Source: JBEICQ01 sp046297395 (lineage in GTDB: Bacteria; Bacteroidota; Bacteroidia; UBA4408). From it: a stretch of 27,485 nt of DNA. Positions 15,966 through 24,492 of the stretch are shown here, in pieces (the stretch's first letter is position 1; each line of letters begins with the position of its first letter). The position numbers were made by a program, and so were the translations under genes. The stretch is from the NCBI GenBank assembly GCA_046297395.1, contig JBKCNM010000094.1:1-27485 (forward strand), given 5' to 3'. Below the pieces are notes generated by a model, which saw nothing but the letters and a program-made list of their open reading frames with translations, did not search any database and was not told the origin of the DNA.

Positions 15966-17657
15966 TCATGGGATTTCCACAATTGCAGGTTTTTTAAAAT
16001 AGACTGGCAATTCTGCTTTAATTGAAACATCTGTCTCCACTCCTCCGGCTATGAGGGTGAATGACAACAACCCTTTCCCTGCATATTCATCTGTAGAGAG
16101 CTCATATGGCAAACGCCCCGAGGGGTTGAAAAAAATCCTGTCGCCTTTCTTGATACCGGCCTTTGAGGCAGGAGAATCCTGAGCAAGGGCAGTAACCAAC
16201 CAAGCATTTTTATCGGGCAAGAGCTGACAACCCGAAACTGCAACAAAAGCCAAATCGGCTTGCTGATATTCTATCCTCCAGCCCGCTTTTTCAATTGCCT
16301 CCTCAAAAGGTGTAGCAAGAGAGGAAGGGGAATAAATATGTTTTTTAAAAAAATCCTTCCATTCAACGCCTGTCATTTCTTCAAGCAAATTCCTGTAATC
16401 AGACAAATCATACCCGATGCCCCTTTCTCCAAACTGTGTAAATAAAAATCGCATCACATCATCCAGAGAACGACTGCCTGATGACTTATCTCTGATCATC
16501 CGGTCGGCAATAAAAGCCAGCAAGCAACCTTCGGTGTAGATGGAGACTTTTCTGCCCGGAGTGCCCTGAATATACCCATCAATCCAGGTATCAAGACTCG
16601 ACTCTGTGATGGAGTGATGGTATCTGCCGGGATTGTCGAGATGCTTTTTTAACTGAATGTTGAGCCTTTGCAAATAATCTGAAGTATTATATACCCCCGT
16701 TTGGAAAAGAAGCCAATCCCCGTAAAAGGTAGTTATCCCCTCATAAACCAAGCCTGCATCGCAGAAAACCGGTTTTCTCAAATTGTAGGGAAGCATGGGT
16801 TTGGGACGGATGGTTTTTATATTCCAAACATGAAACAATTCATGACAAGCAATTCCCAGCAATTCAAGGTAATTCGCTCTCTCAAATACATTTTTGCCGG
16901 GACCAAGAACGATAACGGTACTTCGCAAATGCTCTACACCATGGTAACAAAATTCCTGAGGATGAATAAACAGAAATGCATAGTTTTTAACAGGTATGCT
17001 ACCAAAAACCTGAAGGCATCCGGCTGTAAATGCAGTAAAATGCTCAATCAATTCCGATGGATTGGGAATTGAGTCTACGCCGGTAAAATAGAGGGTAAAA
17101 AGACATCCGCCGGACTCATAACTGAGATGAATAAGCTGCCTGCTGCAATAGAAGGGTGTATCTGCAAGTGTATCATAATCCGGAAAAACAAAATACAGTG
17201 AAGTATCTGATTCTGTCTTTAAAAAACTTCTGTCACCTGCAAATTGCATGCTTTTCAATTTTTGAAAGGCAACATGAAAGGGATGATGCTCAGTATGGTC
17301 TGTGAAAAGGATGCAGTTCACCGGATTGATGTATAAAAGTTCCTTTCCGGCATAGCTTGATCCTGCATTCAATTCGGCAGCATAATAATCATATTGAACC
17401 TGCAACATCCCGGATGTATGATGCAGGATTTTCCAACTGTTTTTGTCGTTTCGGGTCACAAAAACTGCCTTTCCGCTCCCATCAAAAACACACAGATTAC
17501 GGATATTTTTTGCGTAATTGCTTTCTTCATAACGACCGGGACGCCAAGCTGCCACATACAAAATAGTTTCTGTTCCAAGCACCTCAATGTCCAGGCTGAT
17601 TCTGTAAAATAATTCCCAATCCTCCGCCGGGGACACATGAACTCTTGTCATAGGCAT
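15966..17657 (-). CDS. M61-family metallopeptidase with PDZ domain
   Basis: I start this 563-residue protein at the ATG at 17657, two bases after the mutase stop; a second ATG at 17651 is possible, and the longer frame into the mutase is not needed. It has the M61 layout: an N-terminal beta domain, the YHGVEHLRST loop (about 239-248), and the zinc site HELFH at 272-276. Glu306 in LVYEGITTFYGDW is the likely third ligand. A C-terminal PDZ domain (about 475-555) contains ALAQDSPASKAGIKKGDRIFF. M61 enzymes are glycyl aminopeptidase-like zinc peptidases. No signal peptide is visible, so it may be cytosolic, which is unusual for this family in Gram-negatives, where many are exported. Cotranscription with the mutase is likely but a functional link is not evident. 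Confidence 0.87.
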   Translation of the reverse strand: MPMTRVHVSPAEDWELFYRISLDIEVLGTETILYVAAWRPGRYEESNYAKNIRNLCVFDGSGKAVFVTRNDKNSWKILHHTSGMLQVQYDYYAAELNAGSSYAGKELLYINPVNCILFTDHTEHHPFHVAFQKLKSMQFAGDRSFLKTESDTSLYFVFPDYDTLADTPFYCSRQLIHLSYESGGCLFTLYFTGVDSIPNPSELIEHFTAFTAGCLQVFGSIPVKNYAFLFIHPQEFCYHGVEHLRSTVIVLGPGKNVFERANYLELLGIACHELFHVWNIKTIRPKPMLPYNLRKPVFCDAGLVYEGITTFYGDWLLFQTGVYNTSDYLQRLNIQLKKHLDNPGRYHHSITESSLDTWIDGYIQGTPGRKVSIYTEGCLLAFIADRMIRDKSSGSRSLDDVMRFLFTQFGERGIGYDLSDYRNLLEEMTGVEWKDFFKKHIYSPSSLATPFEEAIEKAGWRIEYQQADLAFVAVSGCQLLPDKNAWLVTALAQDSPASKAGIKKGDRIFFNPSGRLPYELSTDEYAGKGLLSFTLIAGGVETDVSIKAELPVYFKKPAIVEIP

Positions 17658-17659
17658 CA

Positions 17660-19219
17660 CTATACTACAGGACGATATTCCCCAAAAATATTCCTGAACA
17701 CATCGGCAATTTCGCCCAAACTCACATAGGCTTCGCAAGCATTGAGTATATGAGGCATGAGGTTGGTTCCATCAGAGGCGGCTGTTGCAAGATTCTTCAA
17801 ACACTCCTCAACCTTGGCTGCATCTCGCCGGCTTTTTACTATTTCTAGTTTCTTCATCTGTTCGGCACGAATGGAATCACTTACAGAAAAAACTTCCTTG
17901 AGAGGCTCTTCATCCGATGTAAAACAATTTACGCCCACAATCTTTTTTTCTCCTGACTCAATGTGCTGTTGGTATTTGTATGCACTGCCGGCAATTTCAT
18001 CCTGCATGTATCCCTGTTCGATGGCTGCAACGGCACCACCGGAAGCATCAATGATACGGATATACTCCCATGCCTTTTGCTCAATTTCATCGGTAAGTGC
18101 TTCAACAAAATAAGAACCTGCCAAAGGATCTACGGTTTCAGGAACACCACTCTCATGGGCAATAATCTGCTGGGTTCTGAGGGCAATTCGGGCAGCTTCT
18201 TCTGTGGGCAAGGCAAGGGCCTCATCAAATCCGTTGGTATGCAATGATTGAGTTCCTCCCAGCACAGCAGACAAAGCCTGAATTGTTACTCTGATGATGT
18301 TGTTGTGAGGCTGTTGAGCGGTAAGGGTTGAGCCCCCCGTTTGTGTATGAAACCGAAGCATCATGCTCTTGGGGTTTTTAGCGCCCATCTCAGAAACTAT
18401 TTTCGCCCACATTCTTCTGGCAGCACGAAACTTTGCCACTTCTTCAAAAAGATTGTTGTGGGCATTGAAAAAGAAAGAAATTCTCCCTGCAAACTTATCA
18501 ATGTCCAGTCCCCGCTCCATGGCAGCTTTTACATAGGCTTTCCCGTTGGCCAGGGTAAATGCAAGCTCCTGCACGGCATTGGCTCCGGCTTCCCTGATGT
18601 GATAACCACTCACAGAGATGGTATTCCATTTGGGTAATTCAAGGCTGCAATACTCAAAAATATCAGTAATAATACGCATCGAGGGACGAGGAGGATAGAT
18701 ATAAGTGCCCCTTGCCGCATACTCCTTCAACAAATCGTTTTGGATGGTTCCGGAAATATTTTTCAAATCTGCTCCTTGTTTTTTTGCCATGGCAATATAC
18801 ATGGCAAGCAGGGTAGAAGCAGTGGAATTAATGGTCATTGAAGTGGTAATTTTCTCAAGCGAAATTCCACCGAAAAGAATTTCCATGTCTGCCAGCGTAT
18901 CAATGGCTACCCCGGCTTTTCCCACTTCCCCCTCAGACATAGGATGATCGGAATCGTAACCAATCTGGGTGGGCAAATCAAAGGCAACACTCAGCCCGGT
19001 TGTTCCGTTTTGTAAGAGATAATGGTATCTTTTGTTGGATTCCTCGGCAGTGGAAAAACCGGCATATTGGCGAAAAGTCCACAAACGACTGCGGTACATA
19101 TCGGTTTGAACGCCTCTTGTAAAAGGGTACTCTCCCGGGGTTTCAGGATTCCGGGGAAGAGGCGCATAGCTGGGTTTTATTTCAATGCCCGAATCGGTAA
19201 AAAACTTTTTTTCGTCCAT
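17660..19219 (-). CDS. Methylmalonyl-CoA mutase catalytic subunit, no B12 domain
   Basis: Starting at ATG 19219 this is a 519-residue TIM-barrel mutase large-chain domain. It rearranges methylmalonyl-CoA and succinyl-CoA with adenosylcobalamin. By alignment to the Propionibacterium enzyme from memory, Tyr52 (in FRQYAGFS) matches Tyr89, Arg170 (in AARGTYIYPP) matches Arg207, and His207 (in SGYHIREAG) matches His244. The Tyr/Arg pair favours methylmalonyl-CoA over isobutyryl-CoA, which uses Phe/Gln. It stops before the C-terminal cobalamin-binding domain found in chains of about 700 residues, so a separate small B12 subunit is expected, and none is in this window. The longer frame upstream (to 19300) overlaps the ferrochelatase start and lacks family similarity. 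M61 peptidase follows two bases later. Confidence 0.87.
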   Translation of the reverse strand: MDEKKFFTDSGIEIKPSYAPLPRNPETPGEYPFTRGVQTDMYRSRLWTFRQYAGFSTAEESNKRYHYLLQNGTTGLSVAFDLPTQIGYDSDHPMSEGEVGKAGVAIDTLADMEILFGGISLEKITTSMTINSTASTLLAMYIAMAKKQGADLKNISGTIQNDLLKEYAARGTYIYPPRPSMRIITDIFEYCSLELPKWNTISVSGYHIREAGANAVQELAFTLANGKAYVKAAMERGLDIDKFAGRISFFFNAHNNLFEEVAKFRAARRMWAKIVSEMGAKNPKSMMLRFHTQTGGSTLTAQQPHNNIIRVTIQALSAVLGGTQSLHTNGFDEALALPTEEAARIALRTQQIIAHESGVPETVDPLAGSYFVEALTDEIEQKAWEYIRIIDASGGAVAAIEQGYMQDEIAGSAYKYQQHIESGEKKIVGVNCFTSDEEPLKEVFSVSDSIRAEQMKKLEIVKSRRDAAKVEECLKNLATAASDGTNLMPHILNACEAYVSLGEIADVFRNIFGEYRPVV

Positions 19220-19237
19220 GTCGATGATTAAGTCCAA

Positions 19238-19245
19238 CAAATGTA
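19238..19245 (-). promoter_or_regulatory. Possible -7 element for the mutase gene
   Basis: On the minus strand TACATTTG fits TAnnTTTG exactly, about 20 bases before the mutase ATG, so transcription would begin roughly a dozen bases upstream of it. I see no -33 TTG at a suitable spacing, so this is only a candidate. Confidence 0.35.
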
Positions 19246-19282
19246 AAACAATCGCGATGAAACTTCGTTTCTTTGAAGCCAC

Positions 19283-20305
19283 ATGAAAATACAGCAGCAA
19301 ACAGCAGTTCTGCTCATTAATTTAGGGACGCCCGACAGTCCATCAACACCGGATGTACGCCGTTACCTGACCGAGTTTTTAAACGATCCGCGTGTCATCG
19401 ATATTTCCCCCTTGGGTCGCGCAGTTCTTGTAAATGGTGTAATTGTGCCCTTCAGGGCCCCAAGGTCTGCCAAACTCTACAGAGAGATATGGGATGAAAA
19501 TGGCTCTCCCCTTCTCTTCCATAGTCTTGCCCTGAAGGATTCGCTACAAGAAAAGGCGGGCGAAGCGTATCATGTTTTTTTGGCCATGAGGTACGGAAAT
19601 CCATCTCTGAAGACCACCCTGGAAACGATACGGAAAAAGGGATTTACCCGTTTGCTTGTATTGCCTTTGTATCCTCAGTATGCATCCTCAACCACCGGCT
19701 CGAGTATTGAAAAATTTTTTAGTTGCATTTCCCACTGGGAAACTTTGCCGGAAATCAAAACCGTTCAATCCTTTTATCAGCACCCTGCCTATCTGGATGC
19801 TGTTTGCCAAACAGCAGCGCCTTTTGACCTGAATTCGTATGACCATATACTTTTTAGTTTTCATGGAATTCCGGAAAGGCACATACGAAAGAGCGATATC
19901 TCAGGGGTTTGCCTCAATGGGTCCTGTTGCGAGCAGATACATGCAGGTAATCACCTGTGCTACAAAGCAGGATGCACCTTCACCGCAAGGATGGTGGCCA
20001 AACATTTAGGAATACCACTGGACAGATATACCATCTGCTTTCAATCCCGTTTGGGAAAAACCCCATGGATCAAGCCCTATTCAGATCTGGTAATTAAAAA
20101 TCTTGCTGAAAAAGGGGCCAAAAAACTGCTTGTATTCTCCCCGGCATTTGTGGCTGATTGCCTGGAAACAGTTCATGAAATCGGCGTTGAATACGATGAA
20201 CTTTTTCAAGAACATGGAGGAGAAAAGGTAACACTTGTGCCCTCCTTAAATGCAAGTCCTGCTTGGGTAGAAGCATTGCACAAAATCATTCAAGAAAATT
20301 GTTGA
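19283..20305 (+). CDS. hemH: Ferrochelatase
   Basis: This 340-residue enzyme inserts ferrous iron into protoporphyrin IX (or coproporphyrin III in some lineages), the late step of haem synthesis. Motifs: INLGTPDSP at the N-terminus, LPLYPQYASSTTGS around 127-140, the metal-site His194 in FSFHGIPERH, and Glu295 in SPAFVADCLET. An insertion contains Cys210, Cys215, Cys216, Cys226 and Cys231, a spacing that could hold an iron-sulphur cluster as described in some bacterial ferrochelatases. The ATG at 19283 follows a 63-base divergent gap with the mutase gene. The stop meets the convergent SDR stop with no base between. Membrane helices are absent, so it is cytosolic or peripheral. Confidence 0.93.
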   Translation: MKIQQQTAVLLINLGTPDSPSTPDVRRYLTEFLNDPRVIDISPLGRAVLVNGVIVPFRAPRSAKLYREIWDENGSPLLFHSLALKDSLQEKAGEAYHVFLAMRYGNPSLKTTLETIRKKGFTRLLVLPLYPQYASSTTGSSIEKFFSCISHWETLPEIKTVQSFYQHPAYLDAVCQTAAPFDLNSYDHILFSFHGIPERHIRKSDISGVCLNGSCCEQIHAGNHLCYKAGCTFTARMVAKHLGIPLDRYTICFQSRLGKTPWIKPYSDLVIKNLAEKGAKKLLVFSPAFVADCLETVHEIGVEYDELFQEHGGEKVTLVPSLNASPAWVEALHKIIQENC

Positions 20306-21097
20306 TCAATCCTTTCTTACTCTTCTCAGCAGAAATCTGAAGAGAGGTGGAAACCATTGCCTGAACTTTGGCATAAGCAATTCCTTGCCTCCTATAAAAA
20401 TCTCTTCACGATTGCTTTTTATGGCTTCTATAATTTTATCGGCACAAACATTGGGTTCCATGGCAACGGCATGTGAGGCATCCATGATTCCGTGAGGCTC
20501 TCCTGATTTGCCCAATGCGTTTAAAGAGACGGAGGTTTTAATTTTACCGGGGCAAACCATCAGTACAGTGATTCCCCTCGACTCACATTCCAACCTAAGG
20601 CTTTCGAAATACCCATGCAATGCATGCTTGGCAGCACTGTAACCGGAACGGAAATAGAAACCAAACTTCCCTGCGATGCTGCTTATTACCACAATTTTTC
20701 CTCCTCCCTGCTCCATCATTCGTATGGCAACCAATCGACCTATTTCGGCATGTGATAAAAAATTTGTTTCCATGAGACTCCTGAGCATATCCTCAGATGT
20801 CTCAGTAGCAGTGAGTCTTTGACTTACACCTCCATTATTGATGAGGATATCGATGCCACCAAAACACGACCAAGCATTTTTAACAATTTCCTCTCTGCTG
20901 ATAACGGTATCAGCGAGGTCGAAAGCGAGCATGCGCGTTTTTTCATGTCCCAGCTCCTTGCATAGGGCTTGCAGCTTTTCAGTGTTTCTTCCTGAGAGCA
21001 CCAAACAGCAACCAAGCGCAGAAAATTTTCTGGCCAGGGCCTCTCCTATCCCCGAGGATGCTCCGGTAATCCAAATGCTTTTGCCTGAAGGATTCAT
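20306..21097 (-). CDS. Short-chain dehydrogenase/reductase (SDR)
   Basis: This 263-residue classical SDR has the Rossmann cofactor motif TGASSGIG at 11-18, INNGG at 86-90 (NNAG in most relatives), and a catalytic set of Asn112, Ser139/140, Tyr153 and Lys157 (VISS and YSAAK). Arg37 in SGRN suggests NADP(H) preference. The C-terminal region with PPLFRFLLRR resembles the DHRS7/YqjQ-like group, but the substrate cannot be told. It is convergent with ferrochelatase and divergent from valS (56-base gap). No partner gene is close on the same strand, so it is probably a single-gene unit. Confidence 0.87.
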   Translation of the reverse strand: MNPSGKSIWITGASSGIGEALARKFSALGCCLVLSGRNTEKLQALCKELGHEKTRMLAFDLADTVISREEIVKNAWSCFGGIDILINNGGVSQRLTATETSEDMLRSLMETNFLSHAEIGRLVAIRMMEQGGGKIVVISSIAGKFGFYFRSGYSAAKHALHGYFESLRLECESRGITVLMVCPGKIKTSVSLNALGKSGEPHGIMDASHAVAMEPNVCADKIIEAIKSNREEIFIGGKELLMPKFRQWFPPLFRFLLRRVRKD

Positions 21098-21153
21098 GTG
21101 GGTACAAAGAAAAACCTAAAATCACTACATTCGCTGTCCCCGAAAAATAATTC

Positions 21154-21477
21154 ATGGAATTGCCCAAATCATTTCCCTTTACTGAGGCCGAAAACAAGTG
21201 GTATGCATACTGGCTGGAAAAAGGTTTTTTTAAAAGTATCCCCGATCAAAGAGAACCCTATACCATTGTGATTCCTCCACCCAATGTAACAGGTGTGTTG
21301 CACATGGGTCACATGCTCAACAATACCATTCAGGATGTGCTGGTGAGAAGGGCGCGCATGCAGGGAAAAAATGCCTGCTGGGTGCCGGGTACCGACCATG
21401 CCTCCATTGCCACTGAGGCAAAGGTGGTTCAAATGCTTGCTGAAAAAGGAATAAAAAAATCCGATCTGAGTCGCTAA
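21154..21477 (+). CDS. valS: ValRS N-terminal piece before the internal stop
   Basis: If the TAA at 21475 is real, this piece would be made: 107 residues containing the first half of the Rossmann catalytic fold and the HMGH motif (50-53). It contains PPPNVTGVLHMGHML and GTDHASIATEAKVV. It could not charge tRNA alone. The ATG at 21154 gives a natural ValRS start. Confidence 0.6.
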   Translation: MELPKSFPFTEAENKWYAYWLEKGFFKSIPDQREPYTIVIPPPNVTGVLHMGHMLNNTIQDVLVRRARMQGKNACWVPGTDHASIATEAKVVQMLAEKGIKKSDLSR

Positions 21478-21483
21478 GAGTTT

Positions 21484-23787
21484 TTGAAACACGCATGGGA
21501 ATGGAAAGAAAAATACGGGGGAATCATCCTCGAACAACTCAAAAAACTGGGCGCTTCCTGTGATTGGGACCGTACCCGTTTTACGATGGATGAACCTCTG
21601 AGCAAAGCAGTGATTCAGGTTTTTGTAGACCTCTATAACAAGGGAAAAATATACAGAGGTACACGCATGGTTAACTGGGATCCCAAAGGGCTTACCGCCG
21701 TGAGTGACGAGGAAGTGATTTACCGAGAGGTCCAATCCAATCTCTATTATGTAAAATATCCGATTGTAGACCATCCTGAAGCAAACGCATCCGAAAGCAA
21801 TGAATTGATTACAATTGCCACCACCCGGCCGGAAACCATTCTCGGAGACACTGCCGTTTGCGTTCATCCCGATGACCCAAGATACCTGCATCTGAAAGGA
21901 AAATATGCACTGATACCTTTTGTGAACAGGGTTGTACCCATCATATTTGATACTTATATAGATATGGAATTTGGTACAGGCGCCCTCAAGGTAACGCCTG
22001 CTCATGACATCAATGACCATCAGTTAGGAATCAAACATGGGTTGGCTTCCATTGATACTTTATCTCCTGATGGAACAATGAGCGAAGCGGCCGGGCAATA
22101 CATCGGTGAGGATCGGTTTGTGGTACGAAAAAAGATTGTAAAAGACCTTGAAACAGCCGGATTACTTGTAAAAACCGAATCCATAAAAAACAAGGTTGGA
22201 CACAGTGAGCGGACGCAGGCAGTGATTGAACCAAAACTCTCTGTACAATGGTTTTTAAAAATGGAAACCATGGCGGGCCCTGCATTGAATAGTGTGATGA
22301 ACGATGAGGTAAAGCTATTACCTGAAAAATTTAAAAATACCTATCGCCATTGGATGGAAAATGTGCAGGATTGGTGCATCTCACGGCAGTTGTGGTGGGG
22401 ACAGCGGATTCCGGCCTATTACCTACCGGATGGTAGCGTGGTGGTGGCAGAAAACCGGGAAAAAGCCGAGGCTGAATGCATCAAAAAGTATCCCGATGCA
22501 AATCCTAAACTATTGCTTCAGGATGAAGATGTTTTAGATACCTGGTTCAGTTCATGGCTGTGGCCCATTTCTGTGTTTGATGGTTTTAAGGACAGTAACA
22601 ACAAGGATATCAACTACTATTATCCCACCAATGACCTTGTGACTGCTCCGGAAATCCTGTTTTTTTGGGTAGCCAGAATGATTATGGCCGGGTTTGAATA
22701 CCGCGGAAGCAAACCCTTCAGTAATGTGTATCTCACAGGAATTGTGAGGGACAAGCAAGGCAGAAAAATGAGCAAATCGCTTGGCAACTCCCCCGATCCA
22801 TTAGAGCTAATGGCAAGGTACAGCGCCGACGGCGTAAGAACAGGTATGTTATTTTGCTCGCCTGCCGGTAACGATCTTCTTTTTGATGAATCACTTTGTG
22901 AGCAGGGAAGAAATTTTACCAATAAAATCTGGAATGCATACAAGCTGTTGAGAGGGTGGACAACCACGGAAATGGCTCCCTCTGCCCATGAAATCAGTGC
23001 AATGGAGTGGTTTCAGCATCGTTTGAACCAGGCTTCAGAAACCACCGATGATCTCTTTGGTAAATACAGAATTTCAGAGGCCCTGATGTGCCTTTACAAA
23101 TTAACATGGGATGACTTTTGTGCCTGGTATCTGGAATCTGTGAAACCCGAATTCGGTAAGCCCGTTTGTTTAGAAGTTTATAATCGAACACTTGCTTTCT
23201 TTGAACACATATTATCTCTGCTGCATCCCTTTATGCCATTTATTACCGAGGAAATATGGCAGAATATTGCCCCGCGTTCTGAAGGAAGTAGTTTGGTTGT
23301 CTCTTCATGGCCATCAGGAGGCACTTACAATGTTGAAATCATCACGGCTTTTGAACATGCATCAAATGTTGTGAGTGAAATCCGAAACTTCAGAAATGCA
23401 TCCGGAATTTCTCCCAAAATAACACTCGACATTTTTTCAGAAGACCTAGGCTTACAGGAATACCAAGCACTCATCTGCAAACTCGCAAATTGCAAGCTTC
23501 TTTTGCAAACCGGAAAACCTGATGGATGCAAACCGGTATTAGCAGGTACCACCGAACTTTGGATTGCGTCTGCAGGTTTCTCAAGTCCGGAGGAAGAGAA
23601 AAAGAAAATTATTGCAGAGCTGGAATACCTTAAAGGATTTCAACTCAGCGTTGAAAAAAAACTCGGTAACAGCCGGTTTGTAGAAAATGCAAAACCCGAA
23701 GTGGTGGAAAACGAAAGAAAAAAATTGCAGGACGCAAGTCTAAAGATGGACAAGTTAATGCAGCAATTACAGGCTATCAGCCGATGA
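21484..23787 (+). CDS. valS: ValRS C-terminal piece after the internal stop
   Basis: This 767-residue remainder holds the editing domain, KMSKS, anticodon-binding domain and coiled-coil arm. Its only early start is TTG at 21484, six bases past the TAA, preceded by a weak purine run (AAGAG), so reinitiation after the stop is conceivable. It lacks the HIGH-type motif. It would work only with the N-terminal piece bound, as in split synthetases. Treat it as part of one gene unless the stop is confirmed. Confidence 0.6.
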   Translation: MKHAWEWKEKYGGIILEQLKKLGASCDWDRTRFTMDEPLSKAVIQVFVDLYNKGKIYRGTRMVNWDPKGLTAVSDEEVIYREVQSNLYYVKYPIVDHPEANASESNELITIATTRPETILGDTAVCVHPDDPRYLHLKGKYALIPFVNRVVPIIFDTYIDMEFGTGALKVTPAHDINDHQLGIKHGLASIDTLSPDGTMSEAAGQYIGEDRFVVRKKIVKDLETAGLLVKTESIKNKVGHSERTQAVIEPKLSVQWFLKMETMAGPALNSVMNDEVKLLPEKFKNTYRHWMENVQDWCISRQLWWGQRIPAYYLPDGSVVVAENREKAEAECIKKYPDANPKLLLQDEDVLDTWFSSWLWPISVFDGFKDSNNKDINYYYPTNDLVTAPEILFFWVARMIMAGFEYRGSKPFSNVYLTGIVRDKQGRKMSKSLGNSPDPLELMARYSADGVRTGMLFCSPAGNDLLFDESLCEQGRNFTNKIWNAYKLLRGWTTTEMAPSAHEISAMEWFQHRLNQASETTDDLFGKYRISEALMCLYKLTWDDFCAWYLESVKPEFGKPVCLEVYNRTLAFFEHILSLLHPFMPFITEEIWQNIAPRSEGSSLVVSSWPSGGTYNVEIITAFEHASNVVSEIRNFRNASGISPKITLDIFSEDLGLQEYQALICKLANCKLLLQTGKPDGCKPVLAGTTELWIASAGFSSPEEEKKKIIAELEYLKGFQLSVEKKLGNSRFVENAKPEVVENERKKLQDASLKMDKLMQQLQAISR

Positions 23788-24443
23788 TTAAAGCCGTTCT
23801 TTTTGACATGGATGGGGTTTTGGCCGATACTGAACCCTTCTGGCAGGAGGCACAGTGCAGGGCTTTTGGTGAAATTGGAATCAACCTGAGTAACGAAGAT
23901 TGTGCTCAAACCATGGGCATGAGAATACATGAGGTGGTAGATTTTCGTATGAAAAATCATCCTCATTTGCATTTCAACAAGAAAATGGTTGTTGATACCA
24001 TCCTCTCTTATGTGGTGGAAAACATCAGAGGAAACGCAAAGCCTATGCCCGGTGTTGCTGAAATACTCGAATCACTTGAAGGGCTCGAATTGCCTTTGGC
24101 CCTTGTTTCTTCCTCACATTACCGCGTAATTTATGCGCTTCTTGAGAGCCTTCAGATGCGTCACTATTTCGACCTGATTCTTTCCTCAGAAGATATGCCC
24201 TATGGCAAGCCACATCCGATGCCTTACCTGCAAGCCGCTGAATACCTTGATGTACCGCCTGAAGAATGTCTTGTTTTTGAAGATTCTCCCAAAGGTGTTT
24301 TGTCGGCACTTTCCGCCGGCATGCGTGTAATTGCCATCCCCAATACTCGTGTAAAAGAAAATCCTATCTTTGAATTAGCACAATTAACTTTGGATAATTT
24401 CCATGAATTAAAAGCAAATAAAATCTCAGATTTTTTTGGCTGA
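23784..24443 (+). CDS. HAD-superfamily sugar phosphatase, HxpB (YniC)-like
   Basis: This 219-residue hydrolase has nucleophile Asp8 and acid/base Asp10 in FDMDGVLADTE, Ser110 region in LVSSSH, Lys142 in PYGKPHP and Glu166-Asp167 in FEDSPKG. The cap domain includes MGMRIHEVVDF, which matches the MGLRIDMVVD stretch I recall from E. coli YniC/HxpB, a hexitol and 2-deoxyglucose phosphatase. Beta-phosphoglucomutase is the main alternative; the cap motif argues against it. The start overlaps the valS stop by ATGA, so the two genes are coupled despite unrelated functions. Confidence 0.85.
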   Translation: MIKAVLFDMDGVLADTEPFWQEAQCRAFGEIGINLSNEDCAQTMGMRIHEVVDFRMKNHPHLHFNKKMVVDTILSYVVENIRGNAKPMPGVAEILESLEGLELPLALVSSSHYRVIYALLESLQMRHYFDLILSSEDMPYGKPHPMPYLQAAEYLDVPPEECLVFEDSPKGVLSALSAGMRVIAIPNTRVKENPIFELAQLTLDNFHELKANKISDFFG

Positions 24444-24462
24444 ATAAAAATAACTATGTTTG
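24436..24462 (+). promoter_or_regulatory. Possible promoter before the YiiX-like gene
   Basis: TATGTTTG at 24455-24462 fits TAnnTTTG, with TTG at 24436-24438 sixteen bases upstream, slightly short of the usual spacing. Initiation would be near 24469, some 24 bases before the ATG at 24493. The -33 part lies in the end of the phosphatase gene. Candidate only. Confidence 0.35.
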
Positions 24463-24492
24463 AACATTGTTTAAGATAAAGTTTGAAAACAA

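Larger units (their letters stand above)
21154..23787 (+). pseudogene. valS: Valyl-tRNA synthetase interrupted by one in-frame TAA
   Basis: Read through, this is one continuous frame of 877 residues, the normal length for ValRS, broken only by TAA at 21475-21477 (codon 108). The HIGH-type HMGH lies at 50-53, the editing domain follows with ATTRPETILGDTAV, KMSKS is at 538-542, and the tRNA anticodon-binding and C-terminal coiled-coil arm are intact. The flanks read DLSR-stop-EFLKHAWEWKEKYGG, where relatives have a single charged residue. Nothing else is damaged, so an essential gene with one substitution or a base-call error is more likely than decay. TAA ends other genes here, so code change is unlikely. 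The stop overlaps the next start by ATGA. Whether protein is made is unknown. Confidence 0.85.

Noticed and set aside
16701..17072. 123-codon plus-strand frame opposite the M61 peptidase
   Set aside because: It is antisense to the zinc-site region of a well-supported gene and shows no domain.
21475..21477. TAA reassigned as a sense codon in this organism
   Set aside because: TAA ends the RprY-like, exosortase, receiver, NYN and acyltransferase genes at their natural lengths, so it acts as a stop in general.
21169..22020. 283-codon open frame on the minus strand opposite valS
   Set aside because: It lies fully antisense to a clear synthetase frame, its product has no recognisable motif and is rich in His, Phe and Cys as expected for a codon-bias shadow.
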